From assembly GCA_041940305.1 (NCBI GenBank), contig JBGTSJ010000015.1, positions 1 to 64,000 on the forward strand: DNA of 64,000 nt, in the 5' to 3' direction. Below, one piece after another: positions 8,154 through 16,933 of the stretch. Origin of the DNA: JBGTSJ01 sp041940305. GTDB lineage: Bacteria; Planctomycetota; Planctomycetia; Planctomycetales; Planctomycetaceae. Every line of letters begins with the position of its first letter. Positions within the stretch are counted from its first letter, which is position 1. The notes beneath the pieces are model-generated. The model had not been told where the DNA came from, searched no databases, and saw only the letters and a list, made by a program, of their open reading frames with translations. A program made the translations under genes and the position numbers.

Positions 8154-10046
8154 CTACAGGTTGGGCTTCGGCCGCGGCGTGGCCTGCATCGACTGCTGCT
8201 GCTGCCGCCGCATCTCGTCCGCCAGCAGCAACTGCACAAGGTCCTGATCGATGTCGGTCCGGTTCTCCATCCCTGCGACGTAGTGAATCCCTTCCTGCCA
8301 GTCCCAGCCCATGTCCTGGCCGAGTTCCTTGACTGCCAATTGCTCCCAGGGCGTACCGGGATGCTCGTCGATGACTTTCTTGAGCAGCGTCCGTGCTTCC
8401 TCGGCCGCCTTCCGCGCGTCCGGGCCGGTGTCGATGTTGGATGACGGCACCAGCTTCCATTCATTGTACCCGGGCTTGGTGAAGCTCTTGGGATTGCTCT
8501 TCATTTGCGCGAGCATCATGTTGTAGCCGTACAGCCGGACCTTCATGGCGAGCAGCCGGCCCATCGCCAGATCGTAGCTGGCGCGCCATCGCGGCTCGGT
8601 GAGACTGTCGCGCGCCTGAGCGCCGTTCTTGAGCGTCGCATGCATCCGGTCGACCCAGAACTGGGCCTGCACCATGCCCCGCTGTCCCTCTGTCAGTTCG
8701 TTGCGGAGAATGTTGTCGCTTTCCGCGTTGAAGACCAGCGTGGGCAGCGGAATGTTGTCGAGGTACGTCTGGCGGGCGGTCTCCACAAGGGCGGCGCGGG
8801 CCGGGTGGCGTTTGATCGCCGCTTCCAGTTCGCGGATGGGATTGTATTCCGGCATGTACTCCCGCATCCGGGCGCTGTCGAACCGGACGGCGGACGTGTC
8901 TTCAGTGATCAGGTACATCCCGCCGGTCTCGGCCGTCAGCCGGGTGAGCGCGTACGGACCGTATCCGGCTGAGAGCTTGACCTGCCCTGTTCCCCAGTAC
9001 GGCAACTGCAGCACCGTCGGAAACGCCGACTCCGGACCCTGGTCGATCGGGAGTTGCTCGACGAACCCGTCCTCATACTTCCAGGTGTAGAGGCCTTTCT
9101 CCTGCCCGAACACCGCCGCGTTCCCGGCGACGTAGACGCGGAACTGCATCCGCTTGGCGATGTTGATCGCGTCCTCCAGATTGGCGACCGCGTCCTCATT
9201 TTCGCCCTTCTCGTCGGTGACGATGAAGACCAGCTTGTTCCAGCGCCCCTCGTGCCGGTGGAAGGTGTCCCACTTGTTCATCACCAGCTTGACGGCGCTG
9301 AACACATTCTCCTTCGGGGTGCTGTCGTCGGGGGTGATTTTTCGGACCGCCTCAACCACAGCGGAGATGTCCTCGACAGGCTGCGGCGTCATCAGGGCCG
9401 TCTGGTCCTGGTAGCTGGCGACAGCGGTGTACAGGCCGTTAATCTTCCGCTCGGCGTCATCCTTCCCCTTCTCATACGCTCCCATCTGCTGCAACTGGGC
9501 GTACACATTCTCAAAGCGGTCCGCGATGGCATCGCGGCGGTCGTTAAGGGACTGCGAGGCGTCGAACAGCCAGATGACGAGGGTCTGCCGCTCCTTCAGC
9601 GACGACGCGATCTCGTACGTGATCCGATCCATCGCCCCTTCGACGCCGGACTCCGACACGTCTTCCGTCACCGGTCCCACGTTTTCGGTCACCGCGGCCA
9701 TATCGGCCTTGTAGGGTATGTCGAGCGGCGGCTCGATCGAGACTTCGGTGGGGGCCAGGACCGTTTCCATCCGCTGCTGCGGCGTGACCTCACTCGGGCC
9801 GACCATCAATGCCGTGGCGGGCGCCGCCACCTGCATTTCGCCGACTCCCTCCAATCCGGTCTGGTCCTCGATCGTGCGGGAGAATGTGAACTCCTGCTCG
9901 TCGAGTTCCTCCATCACGCTGTCGATGAGCGCTGTTTCCGGCTTCTTGTTCGCCTCGCGCACGATGAAGTGCAAAGGGATCAGGATCGCCAGGTTGATGA
10001 CCAGGCTGATGCCCCACGCCGGCAGGTCGCGCGTCACGGATCTCAC
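8154..10046 (-). CDS. Membrane-anchored von Willebrand factor A protein (paralogue)
   Basis: 630 residues with the same plan as the next gene: one N-terminal membrane segment (about 9-29), a linker, a vWA domain with MIDAS residues at D162 (FDASQSLNDRRD), and a C-terminal region with HPGTPWE. In its anchor the TonB-like position reads S14-x-x-x-N18, Asn replacing the His of the paralogue. GTG 10046 is chosen because AGAGGAG lies just upstream; the ORF extends to 10139 without conserved features. It is the first gene of the vWA pair and has a plausible promoter at 10161-10189. The pair arose by duplication and both are probably surface or periplasmic binding proteins. Partner unknown. Confidence 0.85.
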   Translation of the reverse strand: MRSVTRDLPAWGISLVINLAILIPLHFIVREANKKPETALIDSVMEELDEQEFTFSRTIEDQTGLEGVGEMQVAAPATALMVGPSEVTPQQRMETVLAPTEVSIEPPLDIPYKADMAAVTENVGPVTEDVSESGVEGAMDRITYEIASSLKERQTLVIWLFDASQSLNDRRDAIADRFENVYAQLQQMGAYEKGKDDAERKINGLYTAVASYQDQTALMTPQPVEDISAVVEAVRKITPDDSTPKENVFSAVKLVMNKWDTFHRHEGRWNKLVFIVTDEKGENEDAVANLEDAINIAKRMQFRVYVAGNAAVFGQEKGLYTWKYEDGFVEQLPIDQGPESAFPTVLQLPYWGTGQVKLSAGYGPYALTRLTAETGGMYLITEDTSAVRFDSARMREYMPEYNPIRELEAAIKRHPARAALVETARQTYLDNIPLPTLVFNAESDNILRNELTEGQRGMVQAQFWVDRMHATLKNGAQARDSLTEPRWRASYDLAMGRLLAMKVRLYGYNMMLAQMKSNPKSFTKPGYNEWKLVPSSNIDTGPDARKAAEEARTLLKKVIDEHPGTPWEQLAVKELGQDMGWDWQEGIHYVAGMENRTDIDQDLVQLLLADEMRRQQQQSMQATPRPKPNL

Positions 10047-10160
10047 CGTTGGCTCCTCTGGGGATCGAAAGTTGCGTCCGTCACTCTCGTCGCGCCGCTC
10101 ATCTACACGAAGTCCGCACTGCGGGAGCGGCCAAAGCAATCGCAGTTCGGCAACCTCTCA

Positions 10161-10189
10161 ATCGTATCGCCGTAAACTCTGTTTGACAA
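10161..10189 (-). promoter_or_regulatory. Possible sigma70-type promoter for the vWA pair
   Basis: Read on the minus strand: TTGTCA (10189-10184), 17-bp spacer, TACGAT (10166-10161). This matches the -35 consensus at 5 of 6 bases and the -10 at 4 of 6, and would start transcription near 10154, about 110 bp before the GTG at 10046. Found by eye only. Confidence 0.4.
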
Positions 10190-10493
10190 CTGAAATAGGT
10201 CCGAATCGCGGCATCCGGAGCATCCGCCGGTCGACTCACAGCGTCGGTCGGCGCAGACCTTCCGCCCTCCCGTACAACCGCGAAAACCGGCCGAACGTTC
10301 GAGCACAAATCCCCATCGGGCGCCGTGAACTGCGACGCTCCGCCACCCGCAAGCCCAGCATTGCCGATAACGGTCGACCCAATAAGGGTTTGCATTGATT
10401 CCAAGTTCACCAGAATCTCAGCCGGAGTTCGCCCGTGTATTCGATGCGGGGGGACTTCGGTAGCATGCGAACGACCCTAAACTCTGGCCGCAC
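10190..10493. other. Divergent intergenic region before the helicase
   Basis: The rest of the 447-bp gap between the divergent vWA operon and the helicase gene. No convincing ORF, RNA or repeat is seen. Short frames on both strands lack family features and ribosome sites. Confidence 0.5.
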
Positions 10494-13082
10494 ATGGACG
10501 CCACCGATCCCAGTCCCGTCCCCTCTCGCGACGACCTCGCCGCCCGTTATCTTGATCAGCTTCCCTACGCACCCTACCCGGTGCAGGAGGAAGCGCTGCT
10601 GGCGTGGTTTACGTCGCCCGAAGGGGTGATGGTCTGCGCGCCGACCGGCATGGGCAAGACGCTCATCGCGGAAGCGGCGATGTTCGAAGCGCTGCACACG
10701 GGGCAGACTGCTTACTACACCACGCCACTGATCGCCCTCACCGAGCAGAAGTTCCGCGAGTTGCAGGACGCAGCCGAGCGCTGGGGCTTCTCGCGCGACG
10801 ACGTCGGCCTCGTCACCGGCAACCGCCGCGTCAATCCGGATGCGCGCTGCCTGGTCGTCGTCGCGGAGATTCTGCTCAACCGCCTGTTGCACGGCGAGGA
10901 ATTCGATTTCGCCGATGTGTCGGCGGTCGTCATGGACGAGTTCCACAGCTTCAACGACCCGGAGCGCGGCGTCGTCTGGGAACTCTCGCTCGCGCTGTTG
11001 CCGCGGCATGTGCGGCTGATGCTGCTATCTGCCACGGTCGGCAACACGGCGGACTTCCTGATCTGGCTGCGCCGAAGTCACGGACGGCTCCCTGAACTCG
11101 TCCAGAGCACAGAGCGCAAAGTGCCGCTGCGATTCGAATGGGTCGGCGATCAGCTCCTCAGCGAACACCTGGAGCAGATGGGAGAAGGGAGCGACGACGA
11201 GCGCCGCATGCCCACGCTGCTGTTCTGCTTCAACCGCGCGGAGTGCTGGACCGTCGCCGAACAGCTCAAAGGGAAATCGCTTCTGCAGACCGGACAACAG
11301 AAGGCGCTCGTTGAGGCGGTGGATCAATGGGAGTGGAACCAGGGGGTCGGTCCCAAGTTGAAACCACTGCTGCTGCGCGGCGTCGGCGTGCACCACGCCG
11401 GCCTCCTTCCCAAGTACCGGCGACGAGTGGAAGAGCTGTTTCAGAAGAAGCTGCTGTCGGTCTGCGTCTGCACGGAGACGCTCGCGGCCGGCATCAATCT
11501 CCCGGCACGATCAGTGGTGCTGACGACGCTCATTAAGGGACCTCCCGGCAAGAAGCGGCTGATCGACCCGAGCGCCGCGCACCAGATGTTCGGCCGCGCA
11601 GGACGGCCGCAGTTCGACAGCGTCGGTTACGTCGACGCCCTCGCCCATGAGGACGACGTCAAGATCGCCCGCTGGAAGGTGCAGTACGACCAGATCCCGG
11701 AGAACACCAAAGACCCCAACCTCATCAAGGCGAAGAAGAAGCTCAAGAAGAAGGCCCCCACGCGACGCAGCACCGAGCAGTACTGGAACGAAGACCAGTT
11801 CAACAAGCTGATCGCGGCCCCTCCCGCGAAGCTCGCCAGCCGCGGCGAACTCCCGTGGAGACTGCTCGCCTACCTGCTGCAGATTTCGCCCGACGTCGAC
11901 CGGCTCCGCGATTTCGTCCGCCGCCGGATGCTGGAGCCCAAGCCGCTGGAACAGAATCTGGAGCGGCTGGACAAGATGCTGCTCACGCTCTGGTCGGCCG
12001 GGTATGTCGAACTCGAACCGCCGCCGCCGTTCACTCGCCCCGACCGGCATGCACCGGTCGCCCCGCCGGCAGCGGTGCAACGATCGCCTGAGCCCGTAAT
12101 CGCCAGGTCGGACGATGAGTTCGGCGATGATCTGTTCGGCGATGTTCCCTCCCCACAGCCGGAGCCGGACAACGTGGCGGCTCCCGAGAATGATTCACCG
12201 GTAGAGGAGGCTGCAGACGAGCCGGCGCCGCCGCCCCAGGCGTCGATGGGTTCATTCGGCGCGCTCCTACAGGAAGCGCTCGAAGTCCGCGATGCGCCCG
12301 AGCCGTCCGGCGCCGGCGCTACCTATCGCGCTCTCAAGAAGGCCGGCGTCATTGCCGAACGGGAGGAGGTTGAAGAGGCGTACGTGCCGCACCGCGCCAC
12401 GCCTACCGGCGAATTGCCGCGGCTGCTGCAGTTGCGGAGCGTCAATCCGATCTACGGACTGTTCCTCATCGACCTTCTCGGCGCCGCCGACATGACCGAG
12501 CGCATCCAGGTGCTCGAGAGCGTGTTGGAACTGCCGGGATCCATCCTGCCTCAGGTGCGCGTACCCCAGCCCGACGTATTGCCGCCCGGACCGCTCGCGA
12601 CCGAATACGTCGATGAGGAACTGATCAAGCGCGGACTGGCCACGATGGAGGACCTCTATCCCCCGCCGGAAGACCCCGATCGCCGCGACATGTTCCGCGA
12701 GCGCCGCTGGGCGGTCCCGCTGGCCGACAAGCTCAGGCTGCTGTTCCACTCCGAATTCCCCGACGTCCGCGACTTGCGGATCACCCCCTGCTGGGTCGCC
12801 GGCGACCTCCTGCAGTTCGGCGGCGACTTTGACAAGTACGTCCGCGGCCGCGACCTGACGAAGCAGGAAGGGCTCGTGTTCCGGCACCTCCTGCGGCTGA
12901 TCCTCCTCTGCGGCGAGTTCGCGCAGTTGACTCCGCCGAACGTCAGCCCGGCCGACTGGCAGCAGCCGTTGCGCGACTTCGCCGACCAGCTCACCGCCAG
13001 CTGCCGCGCGGTCGATCCCGAGAGCACCGACAAGTCACTGGAGTCGATGCAAAGCCCGGACGTGGCATCCGGCGCGACATAG
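10494..13082 (+). CDS. Ski2-like DEAD/DEAH-box helicase
   Basis: 862 residues of the superfamily 2, Ski2-like type. Motif I APTGMGKT is at 49-56, motif II DEFH at 148-151, motif III SAT at 179-181, the Ski2-like HHAGLLPKYRR near 298-308 and motif VI QMFGRAGRPQ at 364-373. The family unwinds RNA or DNA with ATP; planctomycete members are uncharacterised. Between about residues 510 and 590 lies a Pro/Glu/Asp-rich linker (it includes DDEFGDDLFGD) that breaks the C-terminal helical part into two; the final ~270 residues look folded and family-specific. ATG 10494 fits the start of the helicase core. It is monocistronic, followed by a palindromic repeat and a convergent oxidoreductase gene. Confidence 0.88.
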   Translation: MDATDPSPVPSRDDLAARYLDQLPYAPYPVQEEALLAWFTSPEGVMVCAPTGMGKTLIAEAAMFEALHTGQTAYYTTPLIALTEQKFRELQDAAERWGFSRDDVGLVTGNRRVNPDARCLVVVAEILLNRLLHGEEFDFADVSAVVMDEFHSFNDPERGVVWELSLALLPRHVRLMLLSATVGNTADFLIWLRRSHGRLPELVQSTERKVPLRFEWVGDQLLSEHLEQMGEGSDDERRMPTLLFCFNRAECWTVAEQLKGKSLLQTGQQKALVEAVDQWEWNQGVGPKLKPLLLRGVGVHHAGLLPKYRRRVEELFQKKLLSVCVCTETLAAGINLPARSVVLTTLIKGPPGKKRLIDPSAAHQMFGRAGRPQFDSVGYVDALAHEDDVKIARWKVQYDQIPENTKDPNLIKAKKKLKKKAPTRRSTEQYWNEDQFNKLIAAPPAKLASRGELPWRLLAYLLQISPDVDRLRDFVRRRMLEPKPLEQNLERLDKMLLTLWSAGYVELEPPPPFTRPDRHAPVAPPAAVQRSPEPVIARSDDEFGDDLFGDVPSPQPEPDNVAAPENDSPVEEAADEPAPPPQASMGSFGALLQEALEVRDAPEPSGAGATYRALKKAGVIAEREEVEEAYVPHRATPTGELPRLLQLRSVNPIYGLFLIDLLGAADMTERIQVLESVLELPGSILPQVRVPQPDVLPPGPLATEYVDEELIKRGLATMEDLYPPPEDPDRRDMFRERRWAVPLADKLRLLFHSEFPDVRDLRITPCWVAGDLLQFGGDFDKYVRGRDLTKQEGLVFRHLLRLILLCGEFAQLTPPNVSPADWQQPLRDFADQLTASCRAVDPESTDKSLESMQSPDVASGAT

Positions 13083-13095
13083 CAGCCGTCAAACG

Positions 13096-13130
13096 AGAAA
13101 CCCGGTTTCTCCAATAGAAACCGGGTTTCT
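13096..13130. repeat. Palindromic repeat, AAACCCGGTTTCT family, copy 2
   Basis: Perfect 15-bp arms AGAAACCCGGTTTCT (13096-13110) and AGAAACCGGGTTTCT (13116-13130) around CCAAT. It lies between the convergent helicase and oxidoreductase genes and could fold in either transcript. Confidence 0.8.
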
Positions 13131-13157
13131 GGCGACTTCGATCGACGTAGCGAGCGC

Positions 13158-14543
13158 TTACAGCACGTCGTACTCGCGTTCCTTGAAGATGCCGGGCAGC
13201 GGGATCGGATACTTGCCGTCCGCGTCCGCCTGGATCGGGGCCGGGCCGTCGATCGTCAGCTGATCAACGTTCGGTGCGAACTCGTGCTCGCAGTTGAGCA
13301 TCTGGTCGTACGTGATGATCTGGCCGGTATGGGCTGCCATGCGTCCCATGCAGGTGACGAGGCTCGCCTCGGCTCCGCGCCGCGCCTCGTTGTACGGCTT
13401 GTCTTCGCGGATCGCCTGGAACAGGTGGTCCCATTCCAACTCGTACGGGTTCTGCGTCTCCGGCTGCGGGTACTCCCAGGCAATGTCCTCTTTGCGTCCC
13501 ATGTTCTGGGAGTTGTAGGTGCGGGCGTGGCTCGGCCAGTGCCCGGCCTGCGAAATCACCGCCGACCCCTTCGTGCCGTGAGCGTAGCTGGCGAACTCCT
13601 GGTGAGCGCCGACCATGGTGCGGCCTTCGAGGTACAGCTTGGCGCCGTCTTCGAACGTGTACTCGACGGAGTAGCTGTCGAAGTTCTGGTCGACGTAGTC
13701 GCCGCGGTAGTGACGGCCGCCGCTCGCCTTGGCTTCGACCGGCCAGGCGTTCTTCATCCAGCAGCATTCGTCAATGTTGTGGATGTAAAAGTCGCTGTAG
13801 CAGCCGCCGCTGGCCCAGAGGAACGAGTGGAAGTTCTTGACCTGATACATCAGCTCGCTGATGCCGTCCGGCTTGCGCTCGGTAAAGGCGGACCCGACGG
13901 GGCCGTGCTGGCGATACGCGCGGAGCATGACGAGGTCGCCGATCTCGCCATTCTGGATGCGGTCGAACAACTCGCCGCGGGCGACGCAGTGCCGGCACAT
14001 CAGGCCGACGCCGACCTTGATGTTGCGGGCCTCGGACTCGGCCGCGAGTTCAAGCATCTTGCGGGAGCTGGGGCCGTCAACGGTGATCGGCTTCTCCATG
14101 AAGACGTTCAGCCCCTTGTCGATGGCATACTTGAGGTGCACCCAGCGGAAGGCAGGGGGCGTCGTCAGCACGACCACGTCACCGGGGCTGAGACAGTCCA
14201 TCGCCTGCTGGTAGGCATTGAAGCCGATGAACTTGCGGTCCTCGGGGACTTCGACCTTGTCGCTGAACTGGCTCTGGATGGTGTTGAAACTGTTGCTCAG
14301 CCGGTCTTCGAAGACGTCGGCCATCGCGATGAGCTTGGCGGGACCCTGCTCGCGGGAGAGGGCGTTCGCCATCGCACCGGTGCCGCGCCCGCCGCAGCCG
14401 ACAATGGCCAGCTGAATCGTGTTGTTCTCGGCCGCATAGGCGCCCGGCAGAATCAGGTTGGAGAATGCGGTGGCGGCAGCGAGGCCGCCGGTGGTCTTGA
14501 GCATGTCACGGCGGGAAATGCCGATGGAGGCAGCGCGACTCAT
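13158..14543 (-). CDS. Tat-exported Gfo/Idh/MocA family oxidoreductase
   Basis: 461 residues. Twin-arginine signal (SRRDMLKTTGGLAAATAFSN) and a cleavage-like AYA-AEN, then a Rossmann segment IQLAIVGCGGRGTGAM and the family motif MEKPITVDG (about 130). The C-terminal domain includes SGGCYSDFYIHNIDECCWMKNAW, shown here only as the short stretch IHNIDECCWM. It is a paralogue of the gene at 2403 but clearly diverged. Planctomycete genomes carry dozens of these putative periplasmic sugar oxidoreductases; the substrate cannot be read. ATG 14543 has a GGAG-containing upstream stretch. Convergent with the helicase gene and monocistronic by spacing. Confidence 0.9.
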   Translation of the reverse strand: MSRAASIGISRRDMLKTTGGLAAATAFSNLILPGAYAAENNTIQLAIVGCGGRGTGAMANALSREQGPAKLIAMADVFEDRLSNSFNTIQSQFSDKVEVPEDRKFIGFNAYQQAMDCLSPGDVVVLTTPPAFRWVHLKYAIDKGLNVFMEKPITVDGPSSRKMLELAAESEARNIKVGVGLMCRHCVARGELFDRIQNGEIGDLVMLRAYRQHGPVGSAFTERKPDGISELMYQVKNFHSFLWASGGCYSDFYIHNIDECCWMKNAWPVEAKASGGRHYRGDYVDQNFDSYSVEYTFEDGAKLYLEGRTMVGAHQEFASYAHGTKGSAVISQAGHWPSHARTYNSQNMGRKEDIAWEYPQPETQNPYELEWDHLFQAIREDKPYNEARRGAEASLVTCMGRMAAHTGQIITYDQMLNCEHEFAPNVDQLTIDGPAPIQADADGKYPIPLPGIFKEREYDVL

Positions 14544-14915
14544 TCAGGAATCTCCGAAACTGAGGCGGGATGATTGAGAAGGCAGGACGAATTACTGTAT
14601 CCGATGCCGTGGGGGATGCCAAACGCCCGGCAATCAGACCAGTCGCAGAATTCGTCGAGGACTGGAAGAGTCAATAGTTGCTGTGGACAACAAGACGTGG
14701 TTTCCTCAGAAGTCTCATCTGTGTTAGGCCCGGCGTTCACGCTGCGTTCACGCCGCGCCTAATACGTTGCCGTTACTCAATGTCCGCAGCACCACGAACG
14801 GGCGACAACATCCAGACTTGATCCTGTCAACTTCGATTGTTGGGAGTCGAGATCCGTTCGATGTACGATCACGCAACGGTTATCACCAGAAGCGGCTACC
14901 TGCTGAGGATCGACG
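14544..14915. other. Divergent intergenic region
   Basis: 372 bp between the divergent oxidoreductase and a small membrane protein. A direct repeat GCGTTCACGC/GCGTTCACGC is visible near 14738-14756. No convincing ORF, RNA or promoter is seen. Confidence 0.5.
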
Positions 14916-15272
14916 ATGAACGACTTTGCAGTCAATCTGGCGAGACTGCTCCTGCTCGCCCTTCCCACGCTCATCGTGTACCTCGCCGGCATTGCCGCGT
15001 GCGTCATCTGCTCGCGTCTCGCACCTCGGGCATCGATAAGTGCGTTCATCGGATTTGTCCTGTTGCTCGCGGCGCGACTCACGCGAGAAGTCTCGGCGTG
15101 CTGGATCGTCGCGCGGCACGCAGCAGGAGAAATAGTCGATGTAGACCATGAAGTTCGAATCTTCGGTTACGTCGAAGATGTCATCTTTGCGATTGGCATC
15201 GCAGCGCTGCTGGTGGCGGTCTACGTCGATCGCAGGGGGCGATCCTCGACAGACGTTGCGCTCAAAGACTGA
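14916..15272 (+). CDS. Small three-segment membrane protein, unknown function
   Basis: 118 residues that I do not recognise. Three hydrophobic segments are seen: about 8-33 (LLLLALPTLIVYLAGIAACVI), 40-55 (SAFIGFVLLLAARL) and 88-104 (VIFAIGIAALLVAVYV), with a charged loop between the last two and a short charged tail. ATG 14916 has TGAGGA about 6 bases upstream, which favours a real gene. It stands alone between a divergent oxidoreductase and a thioredoxin-like gene 285 bp downstream. The amino-acid make-up fits an inner-membrane protein; no catalytic motif is seen. Confidence 0.6.
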   Translation: MNDFAVNLARLLLLALPTLIVYLAGIAACVICSRLAPRASISAFIGFVLLLAARLTREVSACWIVARHAAGEIVDVDHEVRIFGYVEDVIFAIGIAALLVAVYVDRRGRSSTDVALKD

Positions 15273-15557
15273 CTCGACACCGCGACGGAGGCAGGACAAT
15301 TGAAGTCTCGGCGCACATGTGTCTCCGTCATCATGCGTAAAGCGCACGATTGAGCCAAAGCTCGACGATGACTCCTGACGAGATTCCGAGTTTGTCGGAT
15401 ATAAATCGTCCATTCGGGATAAATTCCGGCACGTCAGCCGATTGTCGGGCTGGAACGACAGGTGTACGATGGCGGGCGCAGAGAGCGCGCTGGGCGTCCG
15501 GAGAGCGTGTTGCCGCCGGACGGCTCTTGATGGTTCGATCCTGAAGGAGACACGACT

Positions 15558-16142
15558 ATGTTGCGGAAAACGGCTGTCTTCGGAGCGGTTCTGCTGGCGC
15601 TCGCCGCCGGACGGGCACAGGCGGAGGAGGTCGAGATCGGCGCGAAGGGGCCCGATTTCAAGGTCACCGGAACGGACGATAAGGAGTACACGCTCGAGAG
15701 CTTCAAGGACTCCGACGTCGTCGTGGTCTGCTTCACCTGCAACTATTGCCCGGTGGCGGTGGCGTACGAGGACCGGTTCATCGAGTTCGCCAAGAAGTAC
15801 GACGGGAAGAAAGTCTCCTTCGTCGCCATCAACTGCAACACCCAGTCGGAAGGACTGGCCGAGATGCAGAAGCGGGCGGAAGAGAAGGGCTTCAACTTCG
15901 TCTACGCCCTCGATGAGACCGGCAAGTCCGCCAAGGACTACGGCGCCCGCGTGACGCCGCACCTCTTCATCCTCGACAAGGACCGCAAGGTCGCCTACCG
16001 CGGATCGTTCGACGACAAGCAGAACGAGCCGTCCGTCGCCTACGTCCCCAACGCCGTCGACGCGCTGCTGGCCGGTGAGACTGTCGAAGTCTCCACGACC
16101 AAGGCCTTCGGCTGCGGCATTAAGATCAAAGACAAGGAGTGA
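15558..16142 (+). CDS. Secreted thioredoxin-like (AhpC/TSA redoxin) protein
   Basis: 194 residues with a cleavable signal peptide (MLRKTAVFGAVLLALAAGRAQA-EE). The redoxin fold follows: GAKGPDFKVTGTDDKEYTL, then CFTCNYCPVAVAYEDRF with C61-x-x-C64, and the cis-Pro region VTPHLFILDKDRKVAYRG. Members of this planctomycete group are periplasmic peroxiredoxin/ResA-like proteins; the extra C58 next to the CxxC is unusual. A strong GAAGGAG precedes ATG 15558. It is closed by a clear rho-independent terminator at 16206-16243, so the TlpA-like gene after it is probably a separate unit even though both are thiol-redox proteins. Confidence 0.88.
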   Translation: MLRKTAVFGAVLLALAAGRAQAEEVEIGAKGPDFKVTGTDDKEYTLESFKDSDVVVVCFTCNYCPVAVAYEDRFIEFAKKYDGKKVSFVAINCNTQSEGLAEMQKRAEEKGFNFVYALDETGKSAKDYGARVTPHLFILDKDRKVAYRGSFDDKQNEPSVAYVPNAVDALLAGETVEVSTTKAFGCGIKIKDKE

Positions 16143-16205
16143 TGACAGGGGCGTCCTGGCCGGTCAAAACGCCGCGGACGGCGGCGTTCGGACTGTAACG
16201 TTCAC

Positions 16206-16243
16206 ACATCCCGGACGTGGACCCGTCCGGGATGTCTTTGTTT
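16206..16243 (+). terminator. Rho-independent terminator
   Basis: A perfect 12-bp stem (16206-16217, ACATCCCGGACG; 16224-16235) with a 6-nt loop is followed by CTTTGTTT. It ends transcription of the redoxin gene, 64 bp after its stop, just ahead of the TlpA-like lipoprotein gene. Confidence 0.85.
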
Positions 16244-16272
16244 CACTCGTCCGCGGCAGAGGGGAATTGGAA

Positions 16273-16908
16273 ATGGCGAGTCGTTTGCTGGTCATGGCGT
16301 TGCTGTCGGCATTGCTGCCGGTTGCTGTCGGATGCAGCGAGCCCGAAACGCCAACCGTCCCTGGCTCCGATCCCGCTCTCGAATCGCCGACCGTCGTAGA
16401 GACGCCGGACTCTCCGACCAACGATACGGAGGACGCGACGTCGGTCGATGCGACTGCGACGCCGGAAGCTGAGATCACGCTCAGCGAAATCGACGGCGAG
16501 GGTTTGAAGGCCGCCATCGCCGCTCACAGCGGAGACGTCGTGCTGATCGATATGTGGGCCACATGGTGCATCCCCTGCCGTGAGAAGTTTCCCCACGTCG
16601 TGGAACTCAGCCGCAATCATGCCGGTGAGGGGCTCGCGGTCATTTCGCTCAGTATCGACGATCCTGCGGAACGCGAAGCCGTTCTGGAATTCCTCACCGA
16701 ACAGGGGGCGACATTCGAGAACTACATCGGCTCCTATGGCCTGGGAACGGAAGCCACGGAGGCGTTCGAATATGGCGGAGAAGTCCCGTTCTACAAGCTG
16801 TACGACCGCACCGGCGTACTGCGACATCAGTTCAGCGGCGACCCGCGGGACGACATCGAGCCCATTGAAAGCATGGACGCCCGCGTCGCCGAACTGCTGG
16901 CGGAGTAG
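16273..16908 (+). CDS. TlpA/thioredoxin-family lipoprotein
   Basis: 211 residues. Signal peptide with a lipobox-like AVGC giving a lipid-anchored C21, then a Thr/Pro/Glu-rich spacer (about 25-65), then a thioredoxin fold with the active site WATWCIPCR (C99-x-x-C102) and a cis-Pro region EVPFYKLYDRTG. This layout fits periplasmic TlpA/ResA-like thiol-disulfide oxidoreductases that reduce cytochrome-maturation or envelope proteins. ATG 16273 with AGAGGGGA upstream is the start; the frame runs back to 16075 inside the previous gene but without support. It is convergent with the PAC2 gene. Confidence 0.87.
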   Translation: MASRLLVMALLSALLPVAVGCSEPETPTVPGSDPALESPTVVETPDSPTNDTEDATSVDATATPEAEITLSEIDGEGLKAAIAAHSGDVVLIDMWATWCIPCREKFPHVVELSRNHAGEGLAVISLSIDDPAEREAVLEFLTEQGATFENYIGSYGLGTEATEAFEYGGEVPFYKLYDRTGVLRHQFSGDPRDDIEPIESMDARVAELLAE

Positions 16909-16933
16909 CGATCAGCCTCGGCGATCGTAGACG

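Noticed and set aside
10183..10210. TTGACA on the plus strand as a promoter for the helicase
   Set aside because: No acceptable -10 at 16-18 bp; the same bases fit a minus-strand promoter better.
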